This document shows, piece after piece, positions 1 to 10,821 of a stretch of DNA of 64,000 bases. How positions within the stretch are numbered: the stretch's first letter is position 1; the number at the start of each line of letters is the position of its first letter. The stretch is from Eleusine coracana subsp. coracana (taxonomy: Eukaryota; Streptophyta; Magnoliopsida; Poales; Poaceae), in the NCBI GenBank assembly GCA_032690845.1, contig CM064424.1, positions 48,559,511 through 48,623,510 of the forward strand, read 5' to 3'. The position numbers were made by a program, and so were the translations under genes. The notes under the pieces were generated by a model. It was not told where the DNA came from and ran no database searches. It worked only from the letters and a program-made list of their open reading frames with translations.

Positions 1-779
1 GTGTGTATGTCCGCCATGGCCGAGAGTGCTGTGCGTTTTGTTTGTCGGGCAGGCCTACGCCTTGTTGCTACGCGCATGCGCTCGTGTGAGAGGGCGTGTG
101 CTTGTGCGCTTGTTGTTTTAGCAGGGTGGAGGCGTTGCCGTCATCCGCACGCTCGCCGGCGTATGAGCACGCCATGCTGCATGCGGCTCGTGAAGTCCTG
201 CTGCCCGATGCAGCCAGGCTCACGTTGCTAGGCCAAAGCAAGGCCAGGTGGCCTGTCTGTGTGACAGGGTCTAAAGGCCTTTGGGGCCTGTTCTGTAGCT
301 GGGCCAAGCAAAGGCCAAGGCTAGGCCTTGTGACCTGTTTCTGTGAATGGGCCAAATGGATCTGCAGGCCAGTAGAGCTGGTAGGGCTGGGCTAAGCAGG
401 AAGTGAACCAAGTTCGGCCCATACGTTGGAGATTCGGCCCATAGGAATTGATCAGCCCTATTTTATATTCTGTGGACTTGGTCCATGTAGGCTGCTCTCT
501 GTCACTCAATGACAGATGGGACCCATATGTCTGTAGTTAATTCAGAAAATAATATTTGTTGGATTGTTCCATGGTTATTTTGAGGAATTCTTTTATCTAC
601 CATTTATCTTTGAAAATTCCTAGTAAATCCATCTTGGCTTCGTTTTTTATTATTCCAATTGCATTAGTTTCTTAAAAATGTCCTCTACGTGATAGCAGTG
701 TCCATAGTGCCAAACTAGCATCTTTGTTGGATCGTAATTTAAATTTGAGTCGAGTCGTCTGTATTCACAGTGACTTACC
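1..779. other. Unassigned repeat-like DNA without a gene
   Basis: I see no coding region here. The first ~400 bases are GC-rich and carry several copies of short GGCCAAG/AGGCC-type words (about 230-370), which suggests degenerate repeat DNA. The rest is AT-rich. It may be the outer part of the LTR-like sequence that follows, but no LTR terminus can be fixed. Confidence 0.4.
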
Positions 780-2480
780 GTATGTCCCCGTTTCGATGTT
801 CAGACCCACCGGAGACTCAGAGTTCGAGCAAGAGCGTCAGGAGGGCCTAGACCCTGACTGGCACCCCGACACACAAGGCAAGCCGCTTCCTTGATCACGA
901 TTGTTCTCCTAATTTTTAAAATTGCATGATTTGTTTGTAACTGTTTTGCATGCTCACTATTTAAACTGCCGCTAGATCATACCTAAGCCCCGACATGCTA
1001 TCCTTTCCACTGTAAGCCATAGGGATGTTTTACTACTATGATGACACTTAGTATGCTTAGTCGCATAATTTCAACTCTCATCTGGACACTATAAAATAAA
1101 TTTGTGTAAATGATTTAAAATGTGCTCTACGTGTGTGATTGTAAATAAACTCCACTAAAATTGTTTTAGTGGGGGTGGGCGTAGGTGATCAGGTGCCGGG
1201 GGGTAGATTGGGCAACCCCCATTGGGAGAGTGTCTGTGGCGGACACAGTTGAGTAGAGACTTGAGCTGTAGGTCTCAGTTGTGGTTTGGAGGAGGAGGAG
1301 ACAGGAGGATTTGCCCGCCCCTACTGCTTGAGGACCGATTCTTGTGTTGTATGTCTCCCTGACATTTCTTACACACCACATCGACCCTGTCTGGACAGTG
1401 GCTTGATCTTGATACTTGCGGAGGACTGGTGATCTAGCCGTAGGCATACGAGGTAGGTGTTAGTGGTGTCCGCAGGTTGCGACTCGGCTCCACGAGAGGG
1501 ATATCCCACCTGATCAGTGGTAGGCCCATCACAGCTTCAGGACCCCTGTCTTACGAGACTCTGGGGGCTCGGTTCTGGAGATGCGGAGACACCAATTCGA
1601 TGCTTGAGGATGGATTTTATGTGTTATATTACTATACACTAGTTATACTATATAGCCACATCATGTGGGTACAGGTGTATAAACTCTGCAGAGTTATGAT
1701 CTATGTACATAGCCGCGTCCTCGGTAATGGATAACTGTCTTGTGAGCATCCACTTGAGATTTGTTTTACTATTCCTTCCCCCTCTCTTGTTTTGCATCTG
1801 GCCTAGAGCTGTAGCCCAGTTGGGAGGATATTAGCTGGGATTAAAATTAGAACCTTGTTGGGACGTGTTAACCTCAATGAGGCCTGATAATAAAACTTGA
1901 TGATTGAAAATGTTTTAAAAGAAAATGTTTGCCAACTTAGCTTTTTGCACTCAGCCAAAACCCCTCCTTGAAATACTTGCATGCATAGCATAAATTACTA
2001 GGTTAGTACAACTCACAGAGTACGACATGTACTCGGGGTTGATTGACTTGTTGAGTACGACATGTACTCAGGGCTGCCCCCCTTCTCGCTTTCAGGAGAT
2101 GGAGAAGTCAGTGAGCCAGACTACAACTTCGATGATGAGGATTTTGAGGAGTAGATAAGTCTCACGCCTGCACTCAAGTGGCCTGTGGTGATGGATTGCC
2201 ATGAAGACTTTTGCTATAGTTTCCGCTTCCGTATTTATCTCACTGCTTTCGCTAGATATCATGTTCTTCTCTCTTGGCCTACGCGCCATGTTCATGTACC
2301 CAAATGATGATGTTTAACTTATGGAGATTATACCCTGTTGATCTATCTTATCTTTGTGTCTTGATCTTTTTATGGTTATATGGTATTACTTGTGAATGGA
2401 TGTACAAGCTATCCTCCTGGGAATGGCTGTGAGGTATAAACGACACGGTATTGCCTTTCGGTAAAATCGGGTGATCACAA
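780..2480. repeat. Probable Ty3/gypsy LTR remnant
   Basis: There is no coding capacity. The composition and short motifs (a GGTGCCGGGGGGTAGATTGGGC-like block near 1190, a GTACTCAGGGCTGCCCC block near 2066, a cysteine-poor acidic reading after it) recall the long LTRs of grass gypsy elements of Tekay/Del type. That likeness is from memory of the family and was not aligned. At 2018-2034 and 2053-2069 the same 17-base near-palindrome, GAGTACGACATGTACTC, occurs twice. Neither LTR end nor a target duplication was found. Confidence 0.35.
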
Positions 2481-2564
2481 AACCTATTTGAAGTAGCTCA
2501 TTTTGTACTAGAAAAGCCCATGTATGAACAAGATTAATTTTACTTCCGCACTTAGCTACTCTAG

Positions 2565-3340
2565 GTTGGGGAGCTTCCAGTAGGGTGACCTCTCCGTTGG
2601 TGAGTACTGCAGGAGGATGAAGGGCATGGCGGATGCACTTCACGACCTCAGATGCCCGGTGAGTGACTGGATCCTGATCCTCCACGTCCTACGGGGTCTC
2701 AACTCCAACTATGACCTCCTACGGACATGGATCTCTCGACAGTGCCCCATCCCCTCCTTCTTGTAGGTATGGGATGACCTCGTCCTAGATGAGATCACCC
2801 GCGGGCTCACGCCAGCACCACCCCCCCCCCCCCCCCGCCGCGCTCGTGGCTGCCCCGCCAGCCCCCACTGCCCCACCGACCACCTCCCTTCTCGGTGCTA
2901 CTACATCAGCGCCCATGGGGGGGGGGGGTAGCCGTGGTCGCCACTGCCACCGGGGGGGGGGGGGGCGTCAGGGGAGTACTACTGCTATGGCTTCTACGAC
3001 CTCGACTCCTACCCCTGGTGGTTCACCCTGGCCATCCTTCAACAACTTATGGTCAGGGCGCATCTCCATGTGGGCCTTCTAGGCTCGGGGGCGGGGGGGG
3101 GGGGGGGGGGGGGGCTCGACCTCAGCACCTGCCCGTGGCCATGTTCACTGGCCTTGCTCCCCTGGTTTCGGGGACCTGGACTGCTCCTGCTCTACTCAGT
3201 CAGCCATCGACAACCTGACCGGGAGGGGGGGGGGGACCCCGCCTGTGCTCCCAAGCCAGCCACCGACCTGGCCTAGGGGATGGGACCAGGCGGCTCTAGC
3301 TCAGTCCTTCAGCACCTTGGGACTGACCCCGCCGGTCAAC
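2565..3340 (+). pseudogene. Copia gag remnant with homopolymer tracts
   Basis: A reading at 2580-2790 resembles the grass copia gag core (DLSVGEYC, then RRMKGMADALHDL, and further on WISRQCPIPSF). It contains stop codons near 2580 and 2764. From about 2820 the frame runs into a C-tract (2820-2836) and G-tracts (about 2921-2930, 2952-2963, 3090-3113), which scatter the reading over all three frames. In intact relatives the gag nucleocapsid (CCHC) box would lie in this area; I cannot see a complete one. The homopolymers may be replication slippage in the genome or assembly artefacts. Confidence 0.7.
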
Positions 3341-5112
3341 ATGGAGTGGATCGCCGACTCGGATGCCTCGTTCCACACTACACTGGATACTGGTATTTTA
3401 TCTTATGTACACCCTCCACCTCCCTCGTGCCCTACCTCCATCATGGTTGGTGATGGCACTTGTCTTCCAGTCACCTCTATGGGGCCTGCTCCGGGTTCTT
3501 TTCACCTTCCGCACATTCTTGTTGCCCCGCAGATGGTTCATAACCTTCTTTTCATTTGCCAATTTACTGTTGATAACTCCTATACTGTTGAATTTGACTC
3601 TTCTGATCTTACTGTGAAGGATTCGGTTTCCCGGCATCCGCTCCTCCGATATGATAGCACGGGGCCCCTTTACACCCTTCTTCTTCCTCCTTCATCAGCT
3701 TTTGGGACCACAATGTCATCCACGACTTGGCACCGTCGGCTTGGGCATCCCGGTCGTGACGTTTTGGTCCATCTCAGTCGTAGTGCAGATCTTCATTGTA
3801 CTAGGGCTCCTGATGAGCATATTTGTCATGCGTGTCAGTTAGGTCGTTATGTTAGACTTCCTTTTTCTTCTTCTTCGCATGCGAGTCATGCCTTTGATCT
3901 CATTCACTATGATTTGTGGACTTCACCTATCATCAATATGTCTTGCTATAAGTATTACTTAGTGGATGATTTCTCTCATTACTCTTGGACTTTTCCGCTG
4001 CTTGCCAAGTCTGACACTTTCCCTACCCTCCTTCACTTCTTTGCCTAGGTTTCCACTCAGTTTGGGCTCACCGTCAAGGTTGTCCAGTGTGATAACGGCC
4101 GGGAGTTCAACAATCACGCCTCCCGAGACTTCTTCCTCTCTCACGGTATTCACCTGTGCATGTCGTGTCCATATACCTCACCTCAAAACGGCAAGGCTGA
4201 GAGGATGATTCGCACCATGAACGACATCGTGCGCACCCTTCACCTCCAGGCCTCCCTTCCTACCCGCTTCTAGGCCGGGGGTCTACATACAGCCACCTAC
4301 CTTCTCAATCGCCTTCCCTCCACGGCCTCACCTACTCCCACTCCTCACCACGCCCTTTTCCACACCCCACCTCGGTATGATCACCTTCGGATCTTCGGGT
4401 GCGCCTGCTACCCTAACACCTCTGCCACTGCTCCCCACAAGTTGACACCTCGATCCACTCAGTGTGTCTTCCTTGGCTACTCCCCCGTTCACAAGGGGTA
4501 CCGTTGCTTTGATCTCACCTCCCGTCGCGTCCTCATTTCTCGACATGTCGTGTTTGATGAGTCAGACTTCCCGTACTCCACCTCCACTACTCCCTCACTT
4601 GATCCTAACCTCGAGCCTGTTTTTCTGACTGACCCAATGGTCCAGCCACCGACTTCTGTTTACCGCTTTCTACCATGTTCTCCGGTGATCTCTACCATGC
4701 CATGCGCGGCCCTTGAGCCTTGTATCATGCCACGGGTGGCCCCGGAGCCTTCTACCGCGCAACGCGTGGCACCGGAGTCTTCACCTGCACCATGCGCAGC
4801 CCCGGAATCTTCGCCTGCACCACGAGTGGCCCATCGCCACTTTTAGCACCACGGGAGCCTCCGGGTTTTGCTACCTGCTTCGCCGAGCCGGTGCAAGTCT
4901 ACAGGCGTCGTGCAACGCTGGTCCCGGAGCCGGTGGTCTCTGCGCCACCCCTACCTCCACCTGAGCCAGTGGTCTCTCCTCCACCACCGCCTCCACCTTA
5001 GCCGGCAGTGCGCTCTCGGGCTCGCTCTCGGCTCGATCCGGAGGTGTACCACCCATCTGTCTTCCATCAGGATCCTGGGCACACTCATCCCATGGTGACA
5101 TGACAGGCGGCA
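3341..5112 (+). pseudogene. Copia protease and integrase part of pol (broken)
   Basis: A protease active-site-like WIADSDAS lies at about 3348. The pre-integrase motif WHRRLGHPG (about 3730) and the H-C-C zinc ligands (HICHACQLGR) follow. The three acidic integrase positions can be followed: the Asp in LIHYDLW (about 3905), the Asp in VQCDNGREF (about 4090) and the Glu in GKAERMIR (about 4200). The C-terminal part, with FLGYSPVHKGYRC and an Ala/Pro-rich linker, runs to HPMVT at about 5100. TAG stops at 4046 and 4271 and a further stop near 4999 interrupt the frame. At 5113 the sequence passes into a foreign LTR. Confidence 0.85.
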
Positions 5113-5114
5113 AA

Positions 5115-7313
5115 TATGAAAGGACCGAGTGACCGAGAGGGGGTCTGAATTGGAAACTCACACTATGTACCAAATTTGCCAATTCCTAAAACCAACCACT
5201 CAAAACAACTCCTACATAATCCTAGTGGTGATCACACTAGCAAGATAATAGTCCTATGGAAGGAACAACAAGCTAAGCATACTAGTGGATCAGACAAACG
5301 CAATACAACTCCTATGCAATCTTAGTGGTGATCACACTAGTAAGATAATAGTCCTATGAAAGGAACAACAAGCTAAGCATACTAGTGGATCACACAAAGG
5401 CAATACAACTCCTATACAAGCTAGTTACCAAAGATACGTGGAAGCAAACAACTAGCTAGCAAGGAGTCCTACTCAAGCAAAGCTACTAGATCAACAAGCA
5501 CATGGAAAGCACACAAGCATGAGTATACATACTAGGGTGATCAATCAAGCCAAAGCAACTCCTATACATGCTAGTGATCAAGTATGAAGGCTAAGAACTA
5601 CTAGCAAGTAAAGAAGCCTATTCATGCAAATCTACAAGGTAGTCAACTAGAGCAAGGTAAGTACACAAGCATGAATATGTGGAAAGTAAAGCATCATAGT
5701 AAGGAGTAGAGTAAGAGATGGCTCATGATTTTTTCCTGAGGTCTCGAAAGGATGGCGCCTTTCCCTACTCCTCGTTGGAACTCCTGTCGGAGTCTTGGTC
5801 CCTCCTGCCACCAAGTGGAGTTCTCTCCCACGAGCTCGCAATCACTCCTAGAGTGAATACATGGTGTGCGTCACTGCTGCTACCAAAGCACAAGCTCGCC
5901 TCCCTCGAGAACTTGCCGGACTAACCGAGCCGATACTGGCGCTCACTAGCGATGCGTCTTTCAACGGCGGGCTCAAACCGTGTACAAACGTGTGACGGCC
6001 TTCACAACTAATCACGATAGGCTCGATCACCAACACCTAACCGGTCTAGGTCCCACCATAGACAAAGAGTAACAACCTAGATCACACCCTCAAAGACACC
6101 CTAGCCTTAGATGTCCAACAATGCTCAAGTTACTCTCACTAGCACTCTCAAAATATCCAATATCCTCTTCTAGTGCTCCACTCTTGGCCCTTTGTCTCCC
6201 AATAGATGCTCCTAGCAATCCCCATGGCCAAAGGCAGTCTCCAATACCCCAGTAACGAGTTGCTCCATGAAACAGCCTCTCTGGACGTACTGACCGGATA
6301 GTCCAGTCACTGTCTAGACCGGACAGTCCAGTCTCCACTGGACGACTCCTCCAGAGCTGTTGCTCTCTGTCCGTTGTTTCCTCCATACTGACCGGACAGT
6401 CTGGTCTACAGATCGTACAGTCCGATCTTCATAGCTCCAGAGCCATTACAACCACTTCCTCATCTGTCCAGAATTTCTTCCTACTGATCATACAGTCTAG
6501 TCTTCAGACCGTACAATTAGACCATATAGTCCTGTATTTACAATTCTACTCAAACAGATTTCCTCGCGGCTAACTTATCCTCTGTTCTGGATTTGCTCCT
6601 GATGATCGGACCGTCTGATCTCTAGCTCCTCTTTGTCTGGTCCATTTCTCTCTCCAGTCCAAAAACATTTCACGCGTTGCTTTCTTGTTGCCCAAGTCCC
6701 ACTTCTACTGACTAGACTGTCTGGTCACTAGAACTTTCTAGACTTGGCAGTTTCCTCGCTGCTCGTTGTAGGCTCCGGACAAAACCACTTAGTGACCATA
6801 CAGTCCAATCATCTCTGACCCCTCTGTCCGGTCACTTCATCCAGAAGCTGAAACTCTCTATCCTTGCTTGACTTTGTTTCCCGGCTTCTCCGAACAGTTA
6901 CTTGGCTTCTCCACTGTCACCTAGTGCCTATGATTTCACTGAGCATTCATGCACATCACGGATTAGACATGACCTAAGAGAAATGACCTAGACCCCTTTG
7001 ATAGTCCAGTTTTTCCTATGGACTCAAAGCCCTAACAACTAGACAAGTGTTCTTAACAATTGCCCTATAGCTTGTCCTCAGCTTTGATCCATCTCCATCA
7101 ACCCTTGGACTCCATCAAGCTCATCAAACCTCCATGCTTGTGGTCTTGTCATCAATCGCCAAGGCAACCATAATCCATATGATTTGTAGTAGAGATTTAA
7201 TAAAGGTTCCTATATAGACAACACTCGTGTAGATATTAGCCCTATTTTATGTTTGTCATTCATCACCAAAACAATCATACCTTAGGGTGACCTCAATGAT
7301 CATGAACCTTACA
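5115..7313 (-). mobile_element. Solo LTR-like insertion, SIRE/Maximus-like
   Basis: This non-coding block interrupts the copia pol. Its right ~600 bases (about 6700-7313) are clearly homologous to 52735-53318, where the same sequence ends next to a minus-strand polypurine tract (ATCTCCCCCTTTTTGG on the plus strand). That makes this block an LTR read on the minus strand, starting TGTAAGGTTCATG at 7313. The motif CCGAGAGGGGGTCTGAATTGG near its left end also fits SIRE/Maximus-like LTRs. It contains 100-bp tandem repeats and many variants of the word ACCGGACAGTCCGGTC. No coding part remains, so it is most likely a solo LTR. I could not find a clean 5-bp target duplication. Confidence 0.65.
5206..5420. 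repeat. 100-bp tandem repeat inside the LTR
   Basis: Two units starting CAACTCCTA at 5206 and 5306 match closely along their length (both contain GTGGTGATCACACTAG and GCTAAGCATACTAGTGGATC). A third, degenerate start lies at 5406. The period is exactly 100 bases. Weaker echoes (AACTCCTATACATGCTAG near 5560) suggest that a longer array has decayed. Confidence 0.85.
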
Positions 7314-7315
7314 GG

Positions 7316-8870
7316 GTGTCCTCGTTGCCATTGAGGCAAAGCCGGGAGTCTCACTTGTGCCCTCCTCCGTCCGCGATGCCCTGGCGGATCCTCACTAGCG
7401 TCGGGCTATGGAGGAGGAGTACACAGCTCTTCTTGCCAACCAGACGTGGAACCTCGTACCACGTCCATCTAGTTGCATTGTTGTCACTGGCAAGTGGATC
7501 TAGACGCATAAGCGTCAGGCCGATGGTTCTCTGGAGCGCTACAAGGCTCGCTGATTCTTTGAGGCTTCACCCAGTGGCTTGGTGTGGACTATGATAAGAC
7601 TTTCAGTCCGGTGGTGAAGACGGCCATAGTGTGCACGGTTCTCTCACTGGCTCTCTCCTACTCCTGGCCCGTCCACCAGCTCGATGTGAAGAATGCCTTC
7701 CTCCATGGCACTCTGATAGAGACAGTCTGCTGCAGCCAGCCAGCGGAGTTTGTGGATTTCAGTTGTCCAAATTTGGTCTACCGCCTCAAAAAATCCCTCT
7801 ATGGCTTGAAACAGGCTCCTTGGGCATGGTACTCTCGGTTTGCCACGTTCTTTGCCACGTTGGGCTTCACTGAGTGCAAGTCTGACACTTTTCTGTTTGT
7901 CTACAATCGGGGATCTAATGCTGCCTACCTGCTGCTCTATGTTGATGACATCATCTTCACTGCTTCTAGTCAGGCCTTCCTTCAGAGTATCATTTAGTCA
8001 CTGTAGCATGAGTCTGCTATGAACGATCTGGGTGTGCTCCACCACTTCGTGGGGGTCACTGTGGAGCCTTGTCCCTCTTGTCTCTTTCTTCACCAGTGGC
8101 AGTATGCTCTTGATATTCTAGAGCGGGCTAGGATGACTGACTGCAAGCCCTGCTCCACACCGGTCAACACTCATGGGAAGCTCTCTGCGGACATGGGGCC
8201 GCGTTTGCTGACCCGACTGCTTACTGGAGGCTTGCTGGTGCCTTTCAGTACCTCACCTTCACCAGGCCGGATATCACTTACGCCATCCAACAGATCTGTC
8301 TTCATATGCATGATCCTCGACAGTCACACTGAAGCGTCTACTGTGCTACGTTTGAGGTAATGTTGACTACGGCTTGGTTCTTCACTGGGCTCCCTCCACC
8401 AAGCTCGTCGTCTACACTGACACTAACTGGGCCAGGTGTCCTGACACTCATCGGTCCACCTCTGGCTACGCCGTCTTCCTAGGCGGCAACCTGGTCTCCT
8501 GGTTGTCCAAGTGGAAGCCAGTGGTCTCTCGCTTCAGTGCTGAGGCGAAGTACCGGGCGGTTGCCAATGGCGTGGCTGAGGCGTCCTGGCTACGACAGCT
8601 CTTGGCGGAGCTTCACATCCCGCTGACTAGGAGCACGCTCATCTACTGTGACAACGTTAGCACCGTCTACCTCTCCACCAACCCGGTTCAGCAACAGCAG
8701 ACGAAGCATGTCGAGATCGATCTTCACTTCGTGTGGGATCGGGTCGCTATCGGCCAAGTTCGGGTCCTCCATGTGCCGACCACCTCCCAGTCGCCGACAT
8801 CTTCACCAAGGGCCTCCCCTCCTCGACATTCTCGGAGTTTAGATCTAGTCTCAACATCGTCAATGGCTAG
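7316..8870 (+). pseudogene. Copia reverse transcriptase and RNase H (broken)
   Basis: This continues the copia pol of 3341-5112. The connection region (AMEEEYTALLANQTWNLVPR) is followed by the RT palm motifs QLDVKNAFLHG (about 7680), SLYGLKQAPWAWYSRF (about 7800) and the catalytic YVDD box LLLYVDDIIF (about 7940). The RNase H part has VVYTDTNWARCPD (about 8410), STSGYAVFLGG, YCDNVSTVYLS (about 8650) and KHVEIDLHFVWD. A stop near 7501, a TAG near 7996 and several frameshifts (about 7550, 8200-8370, 8780) inactivate it. It ends about 80 bases before the 3' LTR. Confidence 0.88.
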
Positions 8871-8952
8871 TTGTGACTACGGGTGTAGTCCTTTTCTTTC
8901 TTGTCCAGTCTTGAACAACTTCGCTGCACGGGTAATTTCGACTGCGGGGTGG

Positions 8953-9065
8953 TGTTAGAGTATTTCAGGCCCATATGTTTGGCCCATCCAGAGGCCCATG
9001 TATCATGTCTATATAGCCATCCTTCTAGGGTTTACAATAACAACAAGGAATTATTTTTCCCAACA
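8953..9065 (+). repeat. 3' LTR of the copia element
   Basis: A 113-bp sequence begins TGTTAGAGTATT and ends TTTCCCAACA, the usual TG...CA ends. It follows a purine-rich GCGGGGTGG that can serve as the polypurine tract. A TATATAG box lies within it (about 9010). No 5' partner is present in the window. Confidence 0.75.
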
Positions 9066-9082
9066 GCTGCCACCATAAGTTC

Positions 9083-9351
9083 TGTATTAAGAGCATCTTC
9101 AAAAGAGTCTCATTAACTTTTTCTAAATCAAATTAATGAAGTTTATTTTTAAAAACAATCTTGAACAACTTCCAAAACAACTTGTATATTTATTTTTCTT
9201 TTAAAATCATCTCATATGTTAAAGTTTTCTTGATCCATTTTTAGGGATAACCGTTGAAGAAGACAAGAAAAATTGTCTCTAATAATTTTTAGGCTGCTAA
9301 AAAAAAACTTTTTTAGGATCTATTTTTTGGGAGATTTTTTAGGTGCTCTAA
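9083..9351. mobile_element. Possible small MITE with AGAGCA ends
   Basis: An AT-rich 270-bp stretch is bounded by AAGAGCATCTTC on the left and GGTGCTCTAA on the right, an imperfect short inverted repeat of a type common in grasses. A TTA/TAA flank would fit a Tourist-like element, but the termini are too short to be sure. Confidence 0.3.
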
Positions 9352-9949
9352 TGTTTTATTACATTTTGATTTCACAATAACCAAGCGTTAAGTTCAGACA
9401 TACTAATACTATTTAGATTTCCATAATGAAACAAAAGTATAATGCTACAGTCACATATATCCACCTAATCGTGTCAGAGAATCGATGAGGGCATTCCAAT
9501 TTTTTCACTCCTGCATTATGAAAATGCATGACCAAATCAATCAAAACCAAAGAAAGAGGGACTGCATCTGCTCCCAGTTCCATTTACGAACTAAGGGTGT
9601 GTTTAGAACAAAGAAAATCCAATGAAATTCATAGGAATTGTTTCACTATTTTGTAGTATCAAATTAAAACATGAATCAATTTCACTTCTAACGATAATAA
9701 CAACAACAACTAAGTCTTTAATTCCAATCAAGTTGTGATTGGCATGAAACCCAAAGAATCTAAACATAAGGACAAAACAAACAAACATAAGAAATATGAC
9801 AAACAAGAAGAAAGGGAGGAAAAAAGCAATAAAAACTAAATGAATTAAAAAAAGAGAGAAAATAAAACTGAATAAGGAAAAGAAGAGAAGAGGTGCAAAA
9901 AAGGGCAAAATAAAACTAAACCAAAGAAAAGAGAAAAAAAAACAAAAAA
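9352..9949. other. AT-rich spacer
   Basis: AT-rich non-coding sequence with purine-rich tracts (about 9740-9950). A long minus-strand reading frame of Phe/Leu/Ile over 9603-9983 is a by-product of the GAAAA-rich composition. Nothing else is recognised. Confidence 0.6.
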
Positions 9950-10225
9950 TCAAGGTTCTGGCATGCGAATTGCTAAGGTTCATGCTCTCCTATCCATGGA
10001 TATGTTCATAGCGACATTCTAATCCTTCAAGTCTCATTTCACAGACTCCTCCCATATCAAGTTTGGTGTTTCTCTGCCTCTCTTCACATTATCTGGTCGT
10101 CTTATTATCGCGCTCTGCATCGGTGCCTCTTCAGGTTTCTGTTGAACATGTTCAAACCATCTGAAATGATGTTGCACAAGTTGTTTCTTAACTGGTGCTA
10201 CCTCTAATCTCTCCAGCATGCCATC
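9950..10225 (-). mobile_element. RTE-clade LINE 3'-end remnant
   Basis: On the minus strand a reading contains LERLEVAPVKKQLVQHHFRW, then FEHVQQKPEEAP, RRPDNVKRGRETPNLIWEES, and after a stop the closing DLKD and MDRRA. This is the C-terminal tail of plant RTE-type LINE reverse transcriptases (family pattern RWFGHVQRRP ... RGRGRP ... DR.AW). It carries at least two stops after the Trp-Glu-Glu stretch. The body upstream is missing and no poly-A or target duplication is seen. Confidence 0.75.
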
Positions 10226-10452
10226 ATTAAGTACACAAAATGAATTGAAAACCTCACCATAAGTATTAATGAATTTTGATTTTTACATGATGATGAAGGG
10301 ATACTCATTCTATATGCCAGACCTCCTGGAACTCAACAAAACAAATGTGTGATTTCCGTCTGCTCCAATAGGATAAAGTCATCAAGAGTTGCTCTCATCT
10401 CCAAAGCACTAACTCAACATGATTCATGACGAACAACATAGCAATACATTTT

Positions 10453-10525
10453 TGCTCCAGACTGCAAGAGCAGGTTCCATCGGTAAAGCAATGGAATCGG
10501 TGTGCATCTCTGACAGTGATCTCTT
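10453..10525 (-). pseudogene. DYW-domain tail of a broken PPR gene
   Basis: The minus strand reads EEITVRDAHRFHCFTDGTCSC, cut here as ITVRDAHRFH and TDGTCSC, which matches the C-terminal end of the DYW deaminase domain of plant PPR editing factors (family pattern VRD..RFHHF..G.CSC.DYW). The final Asp-Tyr-Trp is not kept: the frame runs on into SLEQ. It is the last piece of the gene whose other parts lie at 10822-11284 and 16374-16821, separated from them by a MITE and a copia element. Confidence 0.8.
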
Positions 10526-10821
10526 CTAGGAAAAAAAATCAGTGAAATTTCACCAAAATATCTGATATATCGCAATTAACGATGAGGTCTGATATAATTT
10601 TTATCGCCGAAATTTTACTATCGACTATGTTTATTTAACGAAAACTACATTCATTATACATGCAACTATGATATTTTATAGATAAAGGCAATTTTTTCTC
10701 AAATGATATAAAAAAGTTTGAAAAATAATTTATTTTGTTCACTGACATTACCGATATTTCTAAAATTTCATGTTTATGGGTGACCTCCGATAATTTTTTC
10801 CTACCAAAATTTTTTTCCTAG
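10526..10821. mobile_element. MITE-like element with CTAGGAAAAAAA ends
   Basis: A 296-bp AT-rich block starts CTAGGAAAAAAAATCAG and ends TTTTTTTCCTAG, a terminal inverted repeat of about 13 bases. Inside are GAAATTTCACC and CCGATATTTC words, typical of non-autonomous DNA elements in grasses. The flanks TCTCTT and TCTCTC could be a mutated duplication. It sits inside the DYW domain. The middle of that domain (its Cys-Gly-Asp-Cys-His region) is missing, so sequence was lost with or before the insertion. Confidence 0.55.

Larger units (their letters stand above)
2565..9065 (+). mobile_element. Decayed Ty1/copia retrotransposon, 5'-truncated, split by an LTR
   Basis: Domains run gag, protease, integrase, reverse transcriptase, RNase H, 3' LTR: the Ty1/copia order. 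No 5' LTR or primer-binding site precedes gag, so the copy is truncated. The body is interrupted between integrase and reverse transcriptase by a 2.2-kb LTR of another family (5115-7313), and the pol reading resumes directly after it. In-frame stops (for example 4046-4048, 4271-4273, 4999-5001), frameshifts and long G/C homopolymers in gag show that it cannot encode a working polyprotein. The very short 3' LTR (113 bp, starting TGTTAGAGTATT) recalls the Ale/Hopscotch-like branch; this assignment is inference. Confidence 0.85.

Noticed and set aside
5206..5420. A CRISPR-like array
   Set aside because: The units are 100 bp and repeat throughout without spacers, in a eukaryotic LTR.
5100..7320. 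A 5-bp target duplication for the SIRE-like LTR in copia pol
   Set aside because: ACAGG occurs on both sides (5103-5107 and 7311-7315), but using it would require LTR ends other than TG...CA, so it was not accepted.
9603..9983. A 126-residue minus-strand frame rich in Phe and Leu (membrane-like)
   Set aside because: It follows from AAAGAA-rich composition and overlaps the RTE LINE remnant; there is no sign of a real gene.
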